Shown: piece after piece, positions 13,866 through 15,944 of the stretch
How the letters are laid out: each line of letters begins with the position of its first letter
Numbering within the stretch: position 1 is the first letter of the stretch
Origin: Acanthamoeba sp. SK_2022b
Lineage: Eukaryota > Discosea > Longamoebia > Acanthamoebidae
Direction of reading: 5' to 3'
DNA length: 15,944 nucleotides
Assembly: GCA_027943245.1 (NCBI GenBank)
Contig: JANDJZ010000917.1
Location: 1 to 15,944 of the forward strand
Position numbers and translations under genes: made by a program
The notes under the pieces: generated by a model
Told to the model about the DNA's origin: nothing
What the model saw: the letters and a program-made list of their open reading frames with translations, nothing else
Databases searched by the model: none

Positions 13866-15088
13866 CGTATCGGGTCAACGGCGAGCGCCTGTGGCAAAGC
13901 CTGCACGCGATGGCGCAGTTCGGCGCCATCGCCGACAACGGCGTCACCCGCCTGGCGCTCAGCGAAGAGGACAGGCAGGCGCGCGATCAGCTGCGTCTCT
14001 GGGCACTGGAGGCCGGTTGCAGCGTGCGCGTCGATCGAATGGGCAACATGTTCCTGCGCCGTGAAGGTTCGCGGCCCGAGCTGGCGCCGGTGGTCACCGG
14101 TTCTCACGGCGACTCGCAGCCCCAGGGTGGCCGTTTCGACGGCATCTACGGCGTGCTGGCCGGGTTGGAGGTTATTCGCAGCCTTAACGATCGGCAGATC
14201 GTCACCGAACGCGCGATTGAAGTGATCAACTGGACCAACGAAGAAGGCGCGCGCTTCGCGCCGGCGATGATCGCCTCCGGGGTGTTCGCCGGGGTATTCG
14301 ATCTCGAGTACGGCCTGTCGCGCCGCGACGAGCATGGCATCAGCCTCGGCGAGGCGCTGGAACGCATCGGCTACGCCGGCGAACACCCGGTGGGCGGCAT
14401 GCCGATCCACGCCGCCTTCGAGCTGCACATCGAACAGGGGCCGATTCTGGAAGCGGAACACCTCGACATCGGCGTCGTGACCGCCGCACAAGGGCAGCGC
14501 TGGTACGAACTGGAAGTCGTCGGCTTCAGCGCCCATGCCGGCACCACGCCGATGGATCGCCGCCGCGACGCCCTGCTGGGCTTCACCGAGCTGGTGACGG
14601 CGGTCAACGGTATCGGCTGGGATTTCGCGCCCGATGCGCGTGCCACGGTGGGCATGGCGCAAATCACCCCCAATTCACGCAACGTGGTGCCGGGCCGGGT
14701 CTTTTTCAGCGTCGAATTCCGTCATCCAGAGGAAGCAACCCTGGAGCAGATGGAGCAGCGCCTGCTGGCGGCGGTAAACCACGTCAACGGAGGCGGCCTG
14801 ACCGCTCGCGCCGAGCGCATCTTTCAGTATCCTCCGATCGCTTTCGATCGGGGCTGCATCGACAGCGTACGCCACGCCGCACAAGCCTTGGGCTATCGCC
14901 ATCGCGACATGATTTCCGGCGCCGGCCACGATGCCTGTTACCTTAATCGCGTCGCGCCGACCGCCATGATTTTCATTCCCTGCGTGGATGGCATCAGCCA
15001 CAACGAACGGGAAGACATCACCCCCGCCTGGGCCGCCGCCGGTGCCGACGTCTTGCTGAACGCGCTGCTGGCACACGCCGACGCCTGA
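13862..15088 (+). CDS. N-carbamoyl-L-amino-acid amidohydrolase (M20 family; AtcC-like)
   Basis: A 408-residue metal-dependent hydrolase of the beta-ureidopropionase/allantoate amidohydrolase/N-carbamoyl-L-amino-acid hydrolase group, which cuts N-carbamoyl amino acids to amino acid, CO2 and ammonia. Expected metal ligands are present: H82 in TGSHGDS, D93 in GGRFDG, E127-E128 in NWTNEEGARF, H189 in FELHIEQGP and H380 in GISHNERED. The dimerisation-domain motif GFSAHAGTTPMDRRRDAL is at 221-238 and SGAGHDA at 352-358. The usual SHLDT is SHGDS here. Its start overlaps the preceding ATC-hydrolase-type gene, and GGAGAAG is the ribosome binding site. With that neighbour it would complete conversion of ATC through N-carbamoyl-L-cysteine to L-cysteine; hydantoin- or ureido-type substrates are the main alternative. 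The exact substrate cannot be read from the motifs. Confidence 0.92.
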   Translation: MTYRVNGERLWQSLHAMAQFGAIADNGVTRLALSEEDRQARDQLRLWALEAGCSVRVDRMGNMFLRREGSRPELAPVVTGSHGDSQPQGGRFDGIYGVLAGLEVIRSLNDRQIVTERAIEVINWTNEEGARFAPAMIASGVFAGVFDLEYGLSRRDEHGISLGEALERIGYAGEHPVGGMPIHAAFELHIEQGPILEAEHLDIGVVTAAQGQRWYELEVVGFSAHAGTTPMDRRRDALLGFTELVTAVNGIGWDFAPDARATVGMAQITPNSRNVVPGRVFFSVEFRHPEEATLEQMEQRLLAAVNHVNGGGLTARAERIFQYPPIAFDRGCIDSVRHAAQALGYRHRDMISGAGHDACYLNRVAPTAMIFIPCVDGISHNEREDITPAWAAAGADVLLNALLAHADA

Positions 15089-15093
15089 ACCTC

Positions 15094-15114
15094 GCCCCGG
15101 TTTTTCGCCGGGGC
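15094..15114. terminator. GC-rich hairpin after the operon; possible weak terminator
   Basis: GCCCCGG (15094-15100) and CCGGGGC (15108-15114) form a perfect 7-base-pair stem with a TTTTTCG loop, six bases after the amidohydrolase stop. On the + strand it is followed by six A residues, not T residues, so it lacks the U-tract of a standard intrinsic terminator. It may end transcription inefficiently, protect the 3' end, or need Rho. Confidence 0.45.
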
Positions 15115-15121
15115 AAAAAAT

Positions 15122-15141
15122 ATTCAACAAAACGGTTGAAT
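15122..15141. promoter_or_regulatory. ArsR operator copy 1 (ATTCAAC-N6-GTTGAAT)
   Basis: A perfect 7+7 inverted repeat whose arms are identical to those of the copy at 15161-15180. Counting one flanking base pair on each side, the arms extend to 9 bases (ATATTCAAC and GTTGAATAT, 15120-15143). It overlaps the -35 box of the ArsR promoter, so bound protein would block polymerase. Confidence 0.75.
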
Positions 15142-15163
15142 ATTAGCCTGCCTGTTCTATATT
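15136..15163 (+). promoter_or_regulatory. Sigma-70 promoter of the ArsR-SRPBCC operon
   Basis: TTGAAT (15136-15141, four of six) and TATATT (15158-15163, five of six) are separated by 16 bases. It is the best promoter in the window. The start of transcription about seven bases after the -10 box falls at 15170-15171, on the A of the ATG, so the mRNA should be leaderless. Both boxes overlap arms of the two operator palindromes. Confidence 0.65.
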
Positions 15164-15180
15164 CAACCATATGGTTGAAT
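15161..15180. promoter_or_regulatory. ArsR operator copy 2, centred on the start codon
   Basis: A perfect 20-base palindrome, ATTCAACCAT joined to ATGGTTGAAT, whose axis lies exactly before the ATG of the ArsR gene (15171). Its arms equal those of copy 1; the centres are 39 bases apart. Part of the palindrome encodes the first residues, MVE. Confidence 0.78.
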
Positions 15181-15518
15181 TATCTTCCTCACAGCTGGAC
15201 GCCATTTTTCATGCGCTGGCCGATCCGACCCGCCGCTCGATGTTACGCGCGCTGGCCGGCGGTGAACGCAGCATCGGCGAACTGGCCGCGCCGCTGCAAA
15301 TGTCGTTCGCCGGCGCCTCCAAGCACGTGAAAGCACTGGAACATGCGGGCCTGGTGCAACGCACCGTGCAAGGAAGAAACCATATCTGCCGGCTCGAACC
15401 CGAGCCTATGGCGCAGGCCATGCACTGGCTGCAAACCTATGAACATTTCTGGACTGAACGGCTGGATGCGCTCGAACAGGCGCTGCTGCAGCCCGAACAG
15501 CTTCCTCCCAAGGAGTGA
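15171..15518 (+). CDS. ArsR-family transcriptional regulator, metal-site-free (SdpR-like)
   Basis: A 115-residue winged-helix repressor. The DNA-binding domain covers about residues 8-75: FHALADPTRRSMLRALAGGE, then SIGELAAPLQMSFAGASKHV with the recognition helix at about 45-57, and the wing GLVQRTVQGRNHICRL. The C-terminal helix (WLQTYEHFWTERLDALEQAL) serves dimerisation. The CxC metal motif of arsenic and cadmium sensors is missing, so it should not be a classical metal sensor. There is no ribosome binding site before the ATG, and no later start would keep the DNA-binding domain; with the promoter placed as it is, leaderless translation is expected. Two palindromes around the promoter imply autorepression. 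It is followed 3 bases later by an SRPBCC gene, a widespread pairing in which both genes share one transcript. Confidence 0.93.
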   Translation: MVELSSSQLDAIFHALADPTRRSMLRALAGGERSIGELAAPLQMSFAGASKHVKALEHAGLVQRTVQGRNHICRLEPEPMAQAMHWLQTYEHFWTERLDALEQALLQPEQLPPKE

Positions 15519-15521
15519 ACC

Positions 15522-15944
15522 ATGAATGATTACGGCATGATTATCGAACCCGGCACGCTGCGCATCCAGCGGCTGCTGCCCGGCCCCATCGAGCGGGTGT
15601 GGGCTTACCTGACCGAATCCGACAAGCGCGCCACCTGGCTGGCGGCCGGCGCCATGAAGTTGGAAAACGGCGCGCCGCTGGAGCTGGAGTTTCGCAACTC
15701 CGATTTGGCGGGCGAGCACGAACCACCGCCGGCCAAGTACAAACAGCACGGCGGCTGCGTCAGCAACCGCGGCCACATCACCTGCCTGTTTCCGCCGCGC
15801 CTGCTGAGCTTTACCTGGGCCGAACAGGATCAGGGCCGTCCTTCCGAGGTGACTTTCGAACTGACGGAACAGGGAAGCGCCGTGCTGCTGACGGTCACCC
15901 ACCGGCGCTTGGCCAACCGCGACGAGATGCTCAGCGTCGCCGGC
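15522..15944 (+). CDS. SRPBCC/AHSA1-family protein, N-terminal part (runs off window)
   Basis: The first 141 residues of an SRPBCC (START-like, AHSA1/YndB) domain protein; the frame is open to the last base. Family features are the opening strand TLRIQRLLPGPIERVWAYLTE, the TWLAAGAMKLENGAPLELEF region, a later GGCVSNRGHITCLFPPRLLSFTW strand pair, and EVTFELTEQGSAVLLTVTH leading to the long C-terminal helix, which is mostly missing. These domains form a deep hydrophobic cavity that binds small lipophilic ligands or acts as a chaperone-like scaffold; no reaction can be assigned. AAGGAG (15510-15515), inside the end of the ArsR gene, is its ribosome binding site, so it is translated in the normal way even though the first gene looks leaderless. 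It is likely under ArsR control. Confidence 0.88.
   Translation, partial: MNDYGMIIEPGTLRIQRLLPGPIERVWAYLTESDKRATWLAAGAMKLENGAPLELEFRNSDLAGEHEPPPAKYKQHGGCVSNRGHITCLFPPRLLSFTWAEQDQGRPSEVTFELTEQGSAVLLTVTHRRLANRDEMLSVAG

Overview
The window is GC-rich, densely coded bacterial DNA with short intergenic gaps, strong AGGAG-type ribosome binding sites and enterobacterial-looking proteins (a Kup potassium transporter, Liv-type ABC systems). It reads as the chromosome of a gamma-proteobacterium of the Enterobacterales. Serratia, of the S. marcescens group, is my best guess from base composition and protein style, not from any database match. No RNA genes, insertion sequences, phage genes or CRISPR arrays are visible, and no gene-free stretch reaches 300 bases.

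Layout. (1) 1-1941: a small catabolic-looking locus. A leftward pair, a TIM-barrel sugar-phosphate isomerase/epimerase followed by an alpha/beta-hydrolase cut by the window edge, is divergent from a TetR-family repressor, with a palindromic candidate operator between them. (2) 1938-4215: a leftward cupin gene and a leftward kup-type potassium transporter. (3) 4456-7527: a rightward two-gene ABC importer of the nitrate/sulfonate/taurine type. Its permease is a tandem two-domain fusion and its ATPase carries an extra C-terminal AAA-associated domain. No periplasmic binding protein is present. A 15-base near-identical repeat sits about 28 bases before the start codons of both kup and the permease. 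(4) 7524-15088: a leftward LysR regulator divergent from a tight seven-gene rightward operon. The operon encodes a complete Liv-type ABC transporter (permeases, two ATPases and a binding protein, in the order H-M-G-F-K), then an L-2-amino-thiazoline-4-carboxylate (ATC) hydrolase-family protein, then an M20-family N-carbamoyl-L-amino-acid amidohydrolase. (5) 15171-15944: an ArsR-family regulator followed by an SRPBCC/AHSA1-family gene that runs off the window.

The most interesting unit is region 4. The last two enzymes match, in type and order, the two-step route known from soil Pseudomonas in which ATC is opened to N-carbamoyl-L-cysteine and then cut to L-cysteine, CO2 and ammonia. Here the pair is coupled to its own high-affinity importer and a LysR regulator, suggesting a dedicated scavenging system for ATC or a related cyclic or carbamoyl amino acid. 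The binding protein's ligand pocket differs from that of leucine-binding proteins at several remembered ligand positions and the protein has no cysteine, which fits a ligand other than leucine. The second notable unit is the ArsR gene. It has a strong promoter set between two identical-arm palindromes, the second centred exactly on the start codon, and it has no ribosome binding site. This predicts a leaderless, self-repressed transcript.
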